A stretch of DNA of 34,475 bases from Ophiothrix spiculata. Its lineage: Eukaryota; Echinodermata; Ophiuroidea; Amphilepidida; Ophiotrichidae. This document shows positions 20,721 to 31,663 of the stretch, piece by piece. The position numbers and the translations under genes are program-made. The notes below the pieces were generated by a model. The model made no database searches. It was not told the origin of the DNA and saw only the letters and a list, made by a program, of their open reading frames with translations. Every line of letters starts with the position of its first letter. The first letter of the stretch is position 1. Where the stretch lies: the NCBI GenBank assembly GCA_000969725.1, contig JXSR01S074732.1. One strand, given 5' to 3'.

Positions 20721-21967
20721 AATGGGAGCAGTTTATTTCCCAGTGATGATAAACCTAAGACATAAATCCTAATCCCACTTGGTATTGGAATATGAGAAAT
20801 TCATTCAGTAAAAAAAGCATTGTGGCTCTAACAACTTTAATATACTGCTAAGGCTTTACGTCCTAAGACATTTTCTTGCCCCACGGACATTTGCTCACAC
20901 TTTTGATCCCCACTGACTCCTGTAAACACTTTGCTCTGAAGTAAGGTACGTAAACAAAAGACTCAGTGGTAAGAAACATTTGCTGTCATTAAGTTATACA
21001 ATGTTCATTGATAAAGACGGGCATTCACCCGGAATAAGCCTGAGCAAATGTCTCCAGGTTAAGTTAACGTATTTGGACACAGTACATTGGGCAGATTCAA
21101 GAGAACTGAAAAAAGTCAGCATATTTGTTTTATATAAAAATCAGTAAGTCCTCAGTTTTTAAGTTATAGAGTAACCCTCTAACAAACTGACTCCTACTAA
21201 AATATATCATCTTCAAAATACATTCTATGAATCATCTTCTGATATGTACACTATTACATTTTTATCAGTATCAGGTGACTTGTCTTTTTAATGGGCAGAT
21301 TTTATATCACTCTTTAAGTCCCTGACTAAAACATTTACTTTTTTTTAAAAAAGTATACAATTTCAACATATATGCTATCCTACAGAAAGTTTCACAAGCT
21401 TATAAATCTTCTTACAGCCAAAACAAACAAATATTGGACAGTGTAAACAAATATAGGGAGTACAGGGTCATCTTGCTTGTTAATGCAACCCTCAATCTGT
21501 ACTGTATACATTCTTGTTTTGGTCTGTATTATTGTTTTGCCTATAGAAAACTAAGTCTTGTACTTGACAAGAAGTGATATTGAAGTACTTGCCACAAATT
21601 CATTCTTTCACAATAAGATCTGATATATTGTAAATAAGAGCTTCTAATTAATATTGACACTAAGGCACACACCATGTTGATACTTTTTACTGTAGTCATG
21701 TGGTCTTCATAATTGACAAAGGCAGCACAGATGAGGTGCCTGGATGGTTGAGATCTTGCCCATCACTTGATTTTGTGCCAATGACATACTATTACACCCT
21801 CTCCTCTCTCATCTAGCCTACACACAGTAACAAAGCTTCTAACAAAAGGATAACACAATGGACCTTCCTATACGGTCTACACTAGCTATTCTACTTATTG
21901 CTGATACTCCCTTTGGCACTGAATTCACTGCTGATCCATCAGACTGGTGATAGTTTCTACTCACAGG
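20721..21967 (-). other. Probable 3' UTR and flank of the minus-strand gene
   Basis: No open frame of note. On the minus strand an AATAAA lies at 20732-20737, about 1.2 kb after the stop; it could be the polyadenylation signal, but that is weak. Confidence 0.35.
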
Positions 21968-22062
21968 TCAAAAGTTGGGCCAGTTGTTATTGCTTGGTCT
22001 ACCTTTTGAATTGTGTTGGGTGCTTGGTGAGTGGCGATCTGGTTTAGGCGATCTGGGATACA
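21968..22062 (-). CDS. Unrecognised gene, last coding exon
   Basis: Acceptor TTTTTCTTTCAATAG, then two bases completing a split codon (GTG if joined to 23068), then YPRSPKPDRHSPSTQHNSKG RPSNNNWPNF and TGA (21968-21970). It is rich in Ser, Pro and Asn and has no domain. The frame agrees with a phase 1 intron, as in every other visible intron of the gene. The WPNF end is of the WxxF type found in some clathrin-adaptor-binding tails, but that is only a resemblance. The gene runs convergent to PDHA. Confidence 0.7.
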
Positions 22063-23067
22063 CTATTGAAAGAAAAATTCAGAAAAGACTTAATAGTTGA
22101 CACTTTATATTAAGGTGTATATGATATTAAATGTGTGATTCAACTATTTTGCAGGAATTTAATACTGACCCGCTCCTACAATTCAGCTATTTTACACTTG
22201 ACACAAAACACAAATGCTTCAAACATGTGTTGATGGGAGATTTAATCAGTGCCAATAAATCAATATCAACACGCAGCACCGCTTGCGTCAAAGCAAACCC
22301 AGTTGAGAAAAGAGAAACTTTCATTGTCTTTCCATATTGTTGAGGGCTGCAATTCATTTATGTTTTCAGTGCAAATATTAATGATGTGTCCTTTATGTTG
22401 AAAATCATCAGAATTATATTTTCTCAGCTTTACAATTGAGTTATGTCACAAGCATCTTCTCTGTTCACAAGTAAGTGCAACAAGTAGGTACTCAAGATGG
22501 GTTTGTGTAGGGATGTGATGAATGGAAATATAAAGTGACAGATTCAAGAAAAAGAGGCTTAGGTTAATTCAAGTGCTAAAATATATCACTAAAACTCTGA
22601 GTCAAATTTGCACAAAATCACAATTTTAATAGTCATATTTATGAATTTAAACTGATACTCAAAGCAAAATATTGCTCACCTTTGAGAGCTTTCAGAATGT
22701 AGCACTATTCCCTGTTCACTCAAATGTTAGACTTGTGAAATGCCGCTAGTTATTGATCAGAGACATTAATAGTCATAATTACAAGAGGCACCATACAACT
22801 AGTCAATAAATGATTAACACTTTTATTAATTTGCTGCAAGTATGTTCAAATGGAACTTCTAAACAGGATATGTAGTATTCCAAGTTTGAACACATTCTGT
22901 CTTGCTTTTCCTACATGCTATAGATATGGATTCTTATTTTAGTTTTGATTGGTGCTCAGAGTTCTTTGGAAGATTTTGAGCTCTTACATATGGAACCATT
23001 TATTACTAGTATTCCGGAAATGCATAACGCTAATGCACCTTGACTCAAGCTCTTGAATTAATCCTAC
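22063..23067 (-). other. Intron of the minus-strand gene
   Basis: The 70-residue + strand frame at 22131-22343 has no domain or splice support. No repeat noticed. Confidence 0.45.
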
Positions 23068-23280
23068 CTCCTCCCATCTGCATATTCCTTGAGTTCCCAT
23101 GAGTTGCTGTTCTACCAGGTACTTGTAACCCTCCAGATGTACCAGCGGTTCTACCAAATGTTTGTCCTCCCCTTGGTGACGGTGAATCTGAGAAGCTAGG
23201 AGATGAGTTGTGTTCTTGGTTAGAGTAGGAGTAGCCTCCGCCGCCTGCTCTTGGTTGGTTCCACGAATACCCACTTGTCC
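23068..23280 (-). CDS. Unrecognised gene, Gly/Ser-rich internal exon
   Basis: Acceptor TACCTCCTTTTCAG, donor GGAG|GTAGGA, phase 1 on both sides, 213 bp. It encodes GTSGYSWNQPRAGGGGYSYS, NQEHNSSPSFSDSPSPRGGQ, TFGRTAGTSGGLQVPGRTAT, HGNSRNMQMGG. Gly, Ser, Asn, Gln, Arg and Tyr dominate, as in disordered or prion-like segments of RNA-binding and adaptor proteins; no domain is visible. If the last intron is kept, translation runs on to GRINSRA and stops at 23045-23047, giving a different C-terminus. Confidence 0.75.
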
Positions 23281-24554
23281 CTGAAAAGGAGGTAACGAGA
23301 TTGTGATTGGATTGGAAACTTAGATAAAAAATAAATGGAGGTTTTAAATTTTCCATTGTCTGAATACAAGACTTGCATCAAGTTCATCCAAGATGATCTT
23401 TAAAGATCCCCAGTGCGTAAAAATGGCATATGGAGTGGGTGAAGACTTACTTGCGTAACTAGCTTGAAACCCAGAGTGATCCTTTGATGGAAGAAAAGTA
23501 CTGACCATTTGAATTTACATTTCTCAGCTATGAATCAAAACATTGTCTTATTTAATCAATACTCATCAATTAAAAATGTGTTTAATTGTTTACTTCAATT
23601 ATTTGTCACCAATTGCAACAATTGTTTGTTTGACCTGGTCAATGGTCGTAGATCCTACTGAGTTTGTATGATCCCTCTTCTTTGTTTAATGCTTAATTGA
23701 CCCTGCTCCTAATCCAGATTGATTCCTTAAGCCATCCTGTGTTTTGGTTCGACTCTGTGTCTACAAGTCTTTCAAAAAAACGGCAACCTTCAGAGTTGGT
23801 GACATTATCGATACCATTAAAGGTTGACAGTCAATAACTCAACACCATCCAGAAGTCCACTGAACAAAATATTTCAAGTAAGTGCTTACTTTACTTTGGA
23901 TGCGAATAGAATGCTTTTTAACCATAATTCATGAAGAGTCATAATGAATCTAAGGCAAAATATTACTTTGCCATTTCAATTAGTTGTTATCTGGCCATAT
24001 CTTGAATAAAACCAAGTGTTAGTCATCAGCAAATACTATCATTGACAATGTACTAGACTACCTACGCTGGTCTCCTTAGTGTATTTCCCGCATATACCCA
24101 AAATAAGATGCAGGTAACAGCTAATTAATCTTTGCACTTGATTGGCCAGTGTCCTGATGGCATTTGTTTTGAGCGTCAAACACGTAACATGCGTGGCGCA
24201 CTGGTGATTGCGCAACTTTCTTGTAATGTGTTGTTCAACGCAATGCATCATGGGGAATATACAACACTTTGGCCAAAGTAGTGTTTTTGGCCAATCAGTT
24301 AGGCCAACATTTTTGGCCAATTCTATTTTGGACACACAAGATTGTCCAAATATATTTCGTCCATCCAAAGCCATTTTGTCAACCTCTCCACCAAAGCTTT
24401 CCACTCACAATCGATTGCCATGTAGTTAATTAGGGCGAGTGAGAAAACACCCGTGTGTAATTCTACTGGTCAAAAGTTTGACTAATGATGGTCAGCGCTT
24501 AGACTGAGCTACTGTAGTGCTAAGACTGAGGGGACCAGCGTATAGACCACCTAC
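23281..24554 (-). other. Intron of the minus-strand gene
   Basis: A 121-residue minus-strand frame (24039-24404) has repeated TTGGCCAAA runs and no domain; I read it as repetitive DNA. Nothing else is supported. Confidence 0.45.
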
Positions 24555-24791
24555 CTTGGAACCCTGACGGACTATCTGTTGGTGATATATTTTGACTGTG
24601 TGTGCTTGTTGTATAACCTCTTCCACTAGTCTGGCCGTGCCTTGAATAAAACCCTGTGTTAGCTGTCAGCGAGTTGGGTGCTGGCATGGATGATGTAATA
24701 GAAGTTTTGGGTCCATTACCCAAAGATACATTTTTCCTGATGCTCCAAACATCATTGAGGTCACTTAGATTTCCAAGTCCTCCTAGACCAT
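24555..24791 (-). CDS. Unrecognised gene, Ser/Thr/Asn-rich internal exon
   Basis: Acceptor with a long T tract (TTTTTCTTCATCAG), donor CAAG|GTAGGT, 237 bp, phase 1 on both sides. After the split Asp it reads GLGGLGNLSDLNDVWSIRKN, VSLGNGPKTSITSSMPAPNS, LTANTGFYSRHGQTSGRGYT, TSTHSQNISPTDSPSGFQ. The first part (GLGNLSDLNDVWSIRK) could form a short helix; the rest is disordered in character, with SP/TP-like sites. No family recognised. Confidence 0.75.
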
Positions 24792-24905
24792 CTGATGAAG
24801 AAAAAAAAAGAATTGAAGATTGTTATTAAGTCATCACACATGAAGGAATGGATAATTACGCATCATACACTAGAACATTAATAACAATCAGACAAACCAC
24901 AAACA

Positions 24906-24943
24906 GGCCAGGATTTCATTTTATTTGAAAAAAATCCTGGCCA
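24906..24943. repeat. Inverted repeat at the tRNA terminator
   Basis: GGCCAGGATTT (24906-24916) and AAATCCTGGCC (24932-24942) are perfect inverts. The second arm overlaps the 3' acceptor strand of the tRNA-like gene. Confidence 0.75.
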
Positions 24944-25010
24944 AACAGGGACTCGAACCCCGGACCTCTCGCTTGCATTGCGAGCGCTCTAACCACTGAG
25001 CTACTCGGCC
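24939..25010 (-). tRNA. tRNA-Ala(UGC)-like gene or tRNA-derived element
   Basis: The minus strand folds into a full cloverleaf. Acceptor GGCCGAG pairs with TTTGGCC (two G-U). The D arm is GCTCAGTGGTTAGAGC. Anticodon stem CTCGC/GCGAG encloses loop AATGCAA (TGC, Ala), and T arm CGGGG/CCCTG encloses TTCGAGT. Boxes A and B are intact, an A follows as discriminator, and seven T (24928-24934) lie 4 nt downstream as a Pol III terminator. Odd points: position 33 is A, not the near-universal U, and acceptor pair 3:70 is C-G, not the G-U that marks Ala. It may be a tRNA pseudogene or SINE head. Confidence 0.65.
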
Positions 25011-25167
25011 CCTCAGATAAACCAAGAGTTTTAATAACCAAGTACCGTTGCAGAAGGTTCCGGTTAAACACATTCCGGTTAAACACAAACACATAAACAG
25101 AATACTAGACAACCCATTGTTCAGGAGCATTCCTGCTGAGACCATCTATCTCATATACTATATATAT

Positions 25168-25280
25168 CTAAAGTTGGAAGATAGACGAACTGAACATAGG
25201 TACAAGGATATAAAGCAATATCGATACATATACTATATCCTTGTACCTATATGTTCAGTTCGTCTATCTCCCAACTTTAG
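25168..25280. repeat. Near-perfect hairpin, stem 45/47 nt, loop 21 nt
   Basis: CTAAAGTTGGAAGATAGACG then AACTGAACATAGGTACAAGG faces CCTTGTACCTATATGTTCAG then TTCGTCTATCTCCCAACTTT. The arms differ by one substitution and a 2-nt insertion. It sits in an intron of the minus-strand gene, 160 bp from the tRNA-like gene. Pre-miRNA-like in size, or a very young palindromic MITE. Confidence 0.85.
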
Positions 25281-25465
25281 ATCATCACACATGGTTTTGC
25301 ACAGTTGAAAGACTTCTGCTCTCTCTGAAAGCAAATCTTTATTTGGAAGACAACTCGTCATGTGAGTGCAAGAAAGCCATAAATTTGCATTGCACACTGC
25401 ATGTTCAGTCTTGGGTCAGCGGCTCTTGAAATGCACCTGAAGAACCACTTCAAGAGCACGTGAAA

Positions 25466-25689
25466 TACTTTAAAATCTCAATATAGTGCCCCTTTTCCCA
25501 GTTTGCCATTTTGTGCAATATTTTTTATATGGTGTAAAAGACATGAAATTGATTGCCTGTGTCTGATATACCTTAACGAATGTAACTTTCATGTTAACAT
25601 CTGATTAGTGATGAAGACCTGTTGGTATTGTGGTAAGGAACACGTTTATGAGCAAAACATGAGGTGCACTATATCAAGATTTTAAAGTA
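25466..25689. mobile_element. MITE with TACTTTAAAATCT ends
   Basis: TACTTTAAAATCTCAATATA and GTGCCCC at the left are mirrored by GTGCACTATATCAAGATTTT and AAAGTA at the right. A TA target is possible. Confidence 0.7.
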
Positions 25690-25878
25690 TGTAAGGGAAA
25701 TTTCAAGGGACATTTCATATTTTAATGACATGCAGCCATTGCACATACAACTTTTTTGCACTCAAATAACTTTCTCCAAACATATTATGGAAAAATTAAA
25801 CTAGTGAGTGTCGTAGATCAGTATTAACTTTATTTTGAAACTTTCAGAGCTTCGAGTGAAGTGCAATCATTAATCTTA

Positions 25879-26167
25879 ATGCTGCTTTCATACTCGTGTA
25901 GTTTTGCAGTTTTGTCGCTGCGTGACGTATATTTTTTTAAAAAACTTGCTGCTTCCGGTTGTCGTAGCGGCAAAGCTACATGTCGCTAAGATAATCAATA
26001 TCAGGAAAATTTTGTCGCACAACAAGATTTTTCAAGTTGAAATGAATTGAACTTTGAGAGCGACATGAAGCGGCAAAGCAGCAAAGCGACAAAACTGCAA
26101 AGCTACAAAAGTGTGAAAGGAAGCAAGCGACATAGCTGCAAAGCGACAATAAGTATGAAAGCAGCAT
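25879..26167. mobile_element. MITE with ATGCTGCTTTCATACT ends
   Basis: ATGCTGCTTTCATACTCGTG at the left and AGTATGAAAGCAGCAT at the right are inverted. The right half contains a short degenerate tandem of GCAAAGCGACA/GCAAAGCTACA. The 95-residue minus-strand frame here is fortuitous. Confidence 0.7.
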
Positions 26168-26388
26168 AAACCTCTTGGGGCTAAAGTCGAGTCTACTCCA
26201 CATGTTCAGCCATAAACATTTACACAGTTCAGTGAATGTTTTTGTAACACCATTCAATTCCATAATGATGAAACTTTTGATGGCAACTCTCGCTATTATA
26301 GTAGAGGCTAATTATGTGGGGCAAAGAGTGAACGTGCACAGTGACACATGGATTCCTGTAAAAATGGGTAAAAGAAAAGAAAACCTAC

Positions 26389-26484
26389 CATCTTGTTTCT
26401 TTGTAGGCTTAACAAAATCCCAGTCTTCGTTGGAGTCTTTGTTTGCTTTACTGCTTGCATACGAGAAGCGCTTCACTTTGCCTC
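26389..26484 (-). CDS. Unrecognised gene, charged internal exon (NEDWDF)
   Basis: Acceptor CATTCCTGTGCAG, donor GATG|GTAGGT, 96 bp, phase 1 on both sides. It encodes GKVKRFSYASSKANKDSNED WDFVKPTKKQ, with the flanking Gly and Asp codons split. It has a basic start, a possible phosphorylated RFSYASS site and an acidic EDWDF motif. Splice sites and phase match the exons at 24791 and 29784. No family recognised. This is the least low-complexity part of the visible protein, so the best query for a search. Confidence 0.75.
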
Positions 26485-27205
26485 CTGCACAGGAATGAAA
26501 AGAATAAATGATCATGAGTTATGCATAATCTAGTCTGCTCGGGAGTCCATGTTTGTTTTAGGTACCATAATTAACTTTACTTTCTGCAACAAAAATGAAA
26601 AACACAAATGAACAAGAATTATGCCAACCAGTGCTGGAGTGTCAATTTTACTGAACAGGCAGAGGAGGAGTGTTTCCTGCTTTAGAATATACAGAAAAGA
26701 ACAACATGAACCATGCAAGTTTCAAAATCAACCTGTAGGGTCGCTCTACTAAATTGGTGTAAAACATGTATGAGCAAAAAGCAAGTATAAGGGGTAATTT
26801 TTTCTGAGCAACACAAAAATCATGTTTTGTGTTTGAGAATCTAAAAACACTAATTTTCAACAAATGTGCATGTTTGTCAAAACAGAAACACTGATTTCTA
26901 CAATTACAGGATGTGTTTCAAAATCTGAAAGAACACACTGAACGTTTAGGGAGGTAAAATTTGGAGTAGAACGTCGATAAATCCTTGTGTAGAGACATTT
27001 TTAGAAGACAGCTAAAATTTGGGGTATATTGAAAACATTTTTTTCACACATGTGTACATCAATATGCCTGATTTTGTTATCAGTAAAGCTTAAATGTTGT
27101 AAAGGTATGTGATGGATGATTGATGATCAAAACAATATTACTTTAGTCTGGTTCAATGACTTCAGAAAGGAGATGGGTACTATACTGAATCCGGATTTGC
27201 TAATA

Positions 27206-27357
27206 CAGTGGAACCTCTTTAACACAAAATCGGCAGGGCAGCACATTAGTTTATCCATCACTAATTGCATACAAATTCAGGGTCAGGGACTTGGAAATAA
27301 ATGTTGTGTTATCAGGGTTTTTGGGTTAACAGATTTTGGGTTAAAGAGGTTCCACTG
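27206..27357. mobile_element. 152-bp pogo/Tigger-like MITE
   Basis: CAGTGGAACCTCTTTAACAC at the left and GGGTTAAAGAGGTTCCACTG at the right are inverted, with TA on both sides (27204-27205, 27358-27359). CAGTGGAACCTC is the hallmark end of pogo/Tigger elements. Confidence 0.88.
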
Positions 27358-29783
27358 TATGTCAAATATGTAATATGTGATCGAAATGTTGACAAAAGAC
27401 ACCACTTAAATTTTATATTCATTTCATCATGTGAAAGAAGAAAGTCATAAGAACAATTATAGCTGCCATTTTTAATAATTTTGCATTTCTCACTACATAT
27501 TACACAGTGCTCAATCTTTGGTTAGTGCCATATGAAATAATTCTTCAGATGATACCATAACAACAAGAACCATTTCAGGACCTACTGACTATGATTATTG
27601 ACTATTAGGGTTTGAAATTTGAGGGTATTTTCATTTTCTAGTGACAAGTTAATGACAAAATATACGTATATGTGGGATTTGGGATGGGGTTCACAGATTT
27701 GGTATAGTGATCGGATGGTTTTTGTCTCAGATGAAAGCAAAATTGGGTGCTTTTTGGGAAAATTGGTATATTGATGGGTGGGTTTTTAGTCAAAAAGAGG
27801 TATAGAGATGGTCAGTTTTTCAAAGTCCGGCAGGCACATTATACACATACAAAATTTTTGAAGACTCCCCCCGGAAACATATTATATGGCAGGTATTGCA
27901 GATCTATACTACTTTCTTGCATTCACATAACGATTTGCTCAAATATCTAAATATTTAAAATAAGAACACACCTAGAAAGTTTCTCATTAACCTTGTATCG
28001 GTGCCTCAACCAACTTAAATCTGCTCATTCTTAAAAAAGTTATCAGAATGTATTTCAGTATCAGCGGTTCTTCATTCATTCACTCAGTTGTAATAAATAC
28101 ATAGTTCACCAACAGACTTGTAATGTGCAGGTATTGTAGTTGACTACTCCCAACTGTTCTTGGAAGAGTTATAAACATGCATCTAAATCAAGATCAAATC
28201 TTCTTCCAGACTCTAATTCAGAATGAAAAGATGTAACTTGTTGATACGTTAGTTCTCAAAACCAAGATAATCAAGAAAGACAAAACCTAAATTCTTGAAT
28301 CATATTTTGAAACATATTAAAAACCATCAATACTGTATATAAGACGAAAACACACTCATCTACAGTAGATGACCCACAAGCACATTATGAGGAACTGATC
28401 TACATTAGCACTGGCAGGATCTCGAGCCACAAAATTAGATGACTTAATTGCTCTTAATTAAGTCACTTTGCATGTTCATGCTGATGTCACCAACTTGCAG
28501 CAGATGATAAATTCTCAATTATCTCAAGTAGATAGCAATAAATTCTGGATCAATATTCCATTAATTAAGATCCAAGTTAGTGCTCTACTTTTCACTGATA
28601 TCTACAGTATAGATAGCCATATCCAAACAATGATTTATTTTGCCAGTGTGTCAAAATGACTATTAATGATGACCGATCCTTGGACCTTGGTACCAATGGC
28701 ACGTCGTAGTACAAATTGAGGCCGCTTATAGAGTGAAACAAAACATGCAGCGCTTCATCAGAAGATATCAAAAACACAATCAACAGTGAATTCTCCTCCA
28801 GCTAGCATCACCAAACTATATGATAGCCTGAATTGAAGAAACATTACAAACTCTAGCAGATATGATTAAATTCACACAACACTGACCATAGTCAAGCAAA
28901 ACATGCAGAATTTAATTCATCAATAAAACACCACTGTTGCTTGTAATGGAAAAGACCAAGTTCATATAGACAAATTACACTAATATATCTTATAATACCA
29001 ATAAAGTTGGTATGCCATTGATATTAATGCCAATGGATCTTAAATAATAGAATCTCTATGATTTAGGTACAAAAGACAATGTCAACTCTTCCAATATACA
29101 GCTTCCTTTGAACTGATCCACAAAAACAAATCCCAAAATCACTTTTTCTGTGGAAGAGCGACCACTCGTAGCCTGTCGCCATAAGATTGTAAACTAGTCC
29201 ATGTTCAAGTTTCTTGTATACACAGTAATTTAAAACAAAATGGCATTTCCTATAAAGCTCACAATGCCAAGGCCATATTCTTTACTTATTTATCAATTTT
29301 TAATGAGTAAATACAACAGAAAATCTAATTATGTTGGCATATTTTTTCATAAAATGATGTTCATAATTCTTTTTAATTCAATATACCATAATCAAAGGAT
29401 TTGAAAAAAATGTATCCCCATGCATAATAACAGAAAATTACCAAATTGTTCAAATTACATTAGACTTTTGTAACAATCATACTATTAATATTGTGAAAAT
29501 AAAATGGTCAAACAATGGTGACAGTTCTAGCTTAAAAAACAACAATTAGAACCTTTAATTATTTATTCAAATTTGTTGATCAATGCTTTTCACTATAGCA
29601 TAGAGTTTCCTTGATAATATTATCTTCATAATTGTGTGGAAACACAGATGACAATTTTCTACTAAACTATACATTGTAAGGACTAAAAATTGTATACCAA
29701 GATATATATAAATATTGTTCATTCCAGAAATGCTTCCATTATAATTCCATCTCATAAACAAAAGGGGAACCAATAAACCATAC
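27358..29783 (-). other. Long intron of the minus-strand gene
   Basis: AT-rich. The 63-residue frame at 28592-28783 looks protein-like in part (SSDEALHVLFHSISGLN) but has no splice pattern I can defend; it may be a repeat fragment. A short palindrome (GACTTAATT...AATTAAGTC, near 28440) was seen. Confidence 0.4.
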
Positions 29784-29861
29784 CCGCATTGCCGTAGTCA
29801 TGGAAGGTCTGTTTGTGTGTGTAACCATGGTAATTGTCAATATTTGGAGTTTGGTATCCAT
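29784..29861 (-). CDS. Unrecognised gene, short Tyr/His/Asn-rich exon
   Basis: A 78-bp exon too short for ordinary ORF listing. On the minus strand, after CTAACAAG, two bases finish a split codon and 25 codons follow: GYQTPNIDNYHGYTHKQTFH DYGNA. It then ends with G before donor GTATGG. A stop lies in frame 9 bases upstream, so the acceptor must be this AAG. Phase 1 on both sides fits the gene, and joining to 26484 gives a Gly codon. The acceptor is weak, with little pyrimidine and a close CTAAC branch-like motif. Composition matches the rest of the protein. Confidence 0.6.
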
Positions 29862-30207
29862 CTTGTTAGCAAGCATCAGTGTAGATGTCTAACAAGCCAT
29901 ACAAATTGGTTTATTCTCCACTATGTGACTTGATTACTTCTTATTGCTTTTCTATGGATATTACAACATCTTTTGATAATTTCTTATTTGCTAGATAATA
30001 TGATCCATTCATAATCATTTATCTTGACAAAAACATATATTTAATGTGGTTCCCTGAATGCAACAAGTGTAAAATTTTTACCTGTTTTAAAATATAAAGG
30101 CAATTCAAGTCAAACTTATGAAAGCAATCGAAACCATACTTTGGCAAAATTGAATTCAGGTCGAAATAATATGAAAAATTTGCTGCACAAAAAGCACAGC
30201 AAATGAA
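29862..30207 (-). other. Probable upstream intron
   Basis: AT-rich, nothing recognised. Further 5' exons of the minus-strand gene were not found between here and the window end. Confidence 0.4.
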
Positions 30208-30572
30208 TTAAAGGGACTGGCCTAGATCCTGTCCGCTGATTTTCTGACTACATATTTTTTTCACATGTATCGATAGTACATGATTATAGTAACATATCCT
30301 ACCAGTAGTTTCCACTGAATTTGTGAAACAGAGGAGAAAAATGAAATTATCTACCAACTGTATATTTTGTCGCCAGCGACAAAAAATGGTTGAAAAGGTG
30401 TTTCTAGTTTCATATCTTAAAAAAGATCTTGTTTCTACACCTGTGATGGGTAAACAAAATTATTTTGATAAAATTGTCAATTTAAGCTTTTTTTGATTTT
30501 ACTACACTTTTCAGCTTTAAAGCATTTCTATAAGTTTGAAATTCTAAGTGAAATCTAGGCTAGTCCCTTTAA
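30208..30572. mobile_element. TTAA-flanked MITE (AGGGACTGGCC ends)
   Basis: TTAA then AGGGACTGGCCTAGAT, and ATCTAGGCTAGTCCCT then TTAA: inverted ends with one mismatch and the TTAA target of piggyBac-like elements. The end sequence is unlike the CCCTTTGAACC family, so this is a second TTAA family. Confidence 0.8.
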
Positions 30573-30691
30573 GCTGAATTGACATAGGCCTACGTAAAAA
30601 AAACGTAAAATACCATTTTCAAACTTCACACTTTTTTTAATGTTTGTCGAACCTTAGCTGAACCAAGTAACCCTGTAATGTGAACGGGGTC

Positions 30692-31369
30692 TTAAAGCAG
30701 CACTATAAGATTCTGATTACAAATGGTTTTTTAGTAAAAAGAGCCTAAAATGAAGGGGTGTGACTATCTAAAAGCATTTTCAAATGTATTTTGTCAAAAA
30801 CTTGTTTCCCAACAATAAATATGATAAAAAGCACATTTGTACTTTCCTATACTAATACATAACATACATGATCTAGTAAAATCAAGTTAATTAAGTTATC
30901 TTGGAGTTGGAGCGCGCACCCCACTGTAGTGTGATAATATTCAGTTATTGAAGTCTACACTTATCAAGGAAGAAGAAGAAATCTAAATTGCTTTTATAAA
31001 ATCTTAAAAACTGAATTTTGACCAGAAAAAGATTCAAAAATTCTGTTCGGGAAGACAATTGTCTACCTTAATCCGGTCAAAGGTACACAATTGTCTACCT
31101 TAATCCGGTCAAAGGTACACAATTGTCTACCTTAATGAACAATTTTCTGGGAAAAGTTCAGTTTTTTAAGATTTTATAAAAGTAATTTAGATTTTAAATT
31201 AAATTCGGGATTCCTAAAATTAATTCAACAAATGATCATAACAGAAACAGTAAGCATATTTAAGCCAAATCGTTTGGAGGGTATTAATATCTACCAAAAA
31301 TAAACCCAATAAGCTAAACAAATCAAAAGTCATGGGTGACAGAGGGCACTTCATATAGTATTGCTTTAA
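30692..31369. mobile_element. TTAA-flanked element (AGCAGCACTATA ends) with nested insert
   Basis: TTAA then AGCAGCACTATAAGATTC at the left, CATATAGTATTGCT then TTAA at the right. It holds the separate palindromic element at 30981-31192, implying a later insertion. Confidence 0.6.
30981..31192. mobile_element. Palindromic MITE with internal 32-bp minisatellite
   Basis: ATCTAAATTGCTTTTATAAA and ATCTTAAAAACTGAA at the left are mirrored by TTCAGTTTTTTAAGATTTTA and TAAAAGTAATTTAGAT. The loop holds three near-identical units starting ACAATTGTCTACCTTAATCC at 31055, 31087 and 31119, an exact 32-bp period. Confidence 0.8.
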
Positions 31370-31663
31370 ATTAAAAAATAAGTTACAAATAAAAAATGAA
31401 AGCCCAGAAATTTAAGGCTATATCCTTCACAAGAGAAGAGATCAACGTCGGCCCATGAGCCTCTGCGCCCGATTGGAAAACCCATTTTGCTTTAATTTTT
31501 TTCATCAAACTCTTCCTAAATAGCCCATATATTTTGTTAAATAATATAATTTATCTAAATATAACAGAAATTAAAATATTTCCCCAATTTGGTTTCCAAT
31601 TTTGCGCCTTGCGCAATACACAATTCTATAAGTATTTTAGACCTCCCCAAAATTATCAGTTAG

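Noticed and set aside
24039-24404. 121-residue minus-strand open frame
   Set aside because: Built on repeated TTGGCCAAA runs, without domain, and no splice sites that fit the phase 1 gene around it.
28592-28783. Frame with SSDEALHVLFHSISGLN, protein-like in look
   Set aside because: No family recalled with confidence, and no splice sites in phase with the minus-strand gene; left as a possible repeat fragment.
31055-31136. Three 32-bp repeats as a CRISPR-like array
   Set aside because: Units are directly adjacent without spacers, and the window is animal DNA.
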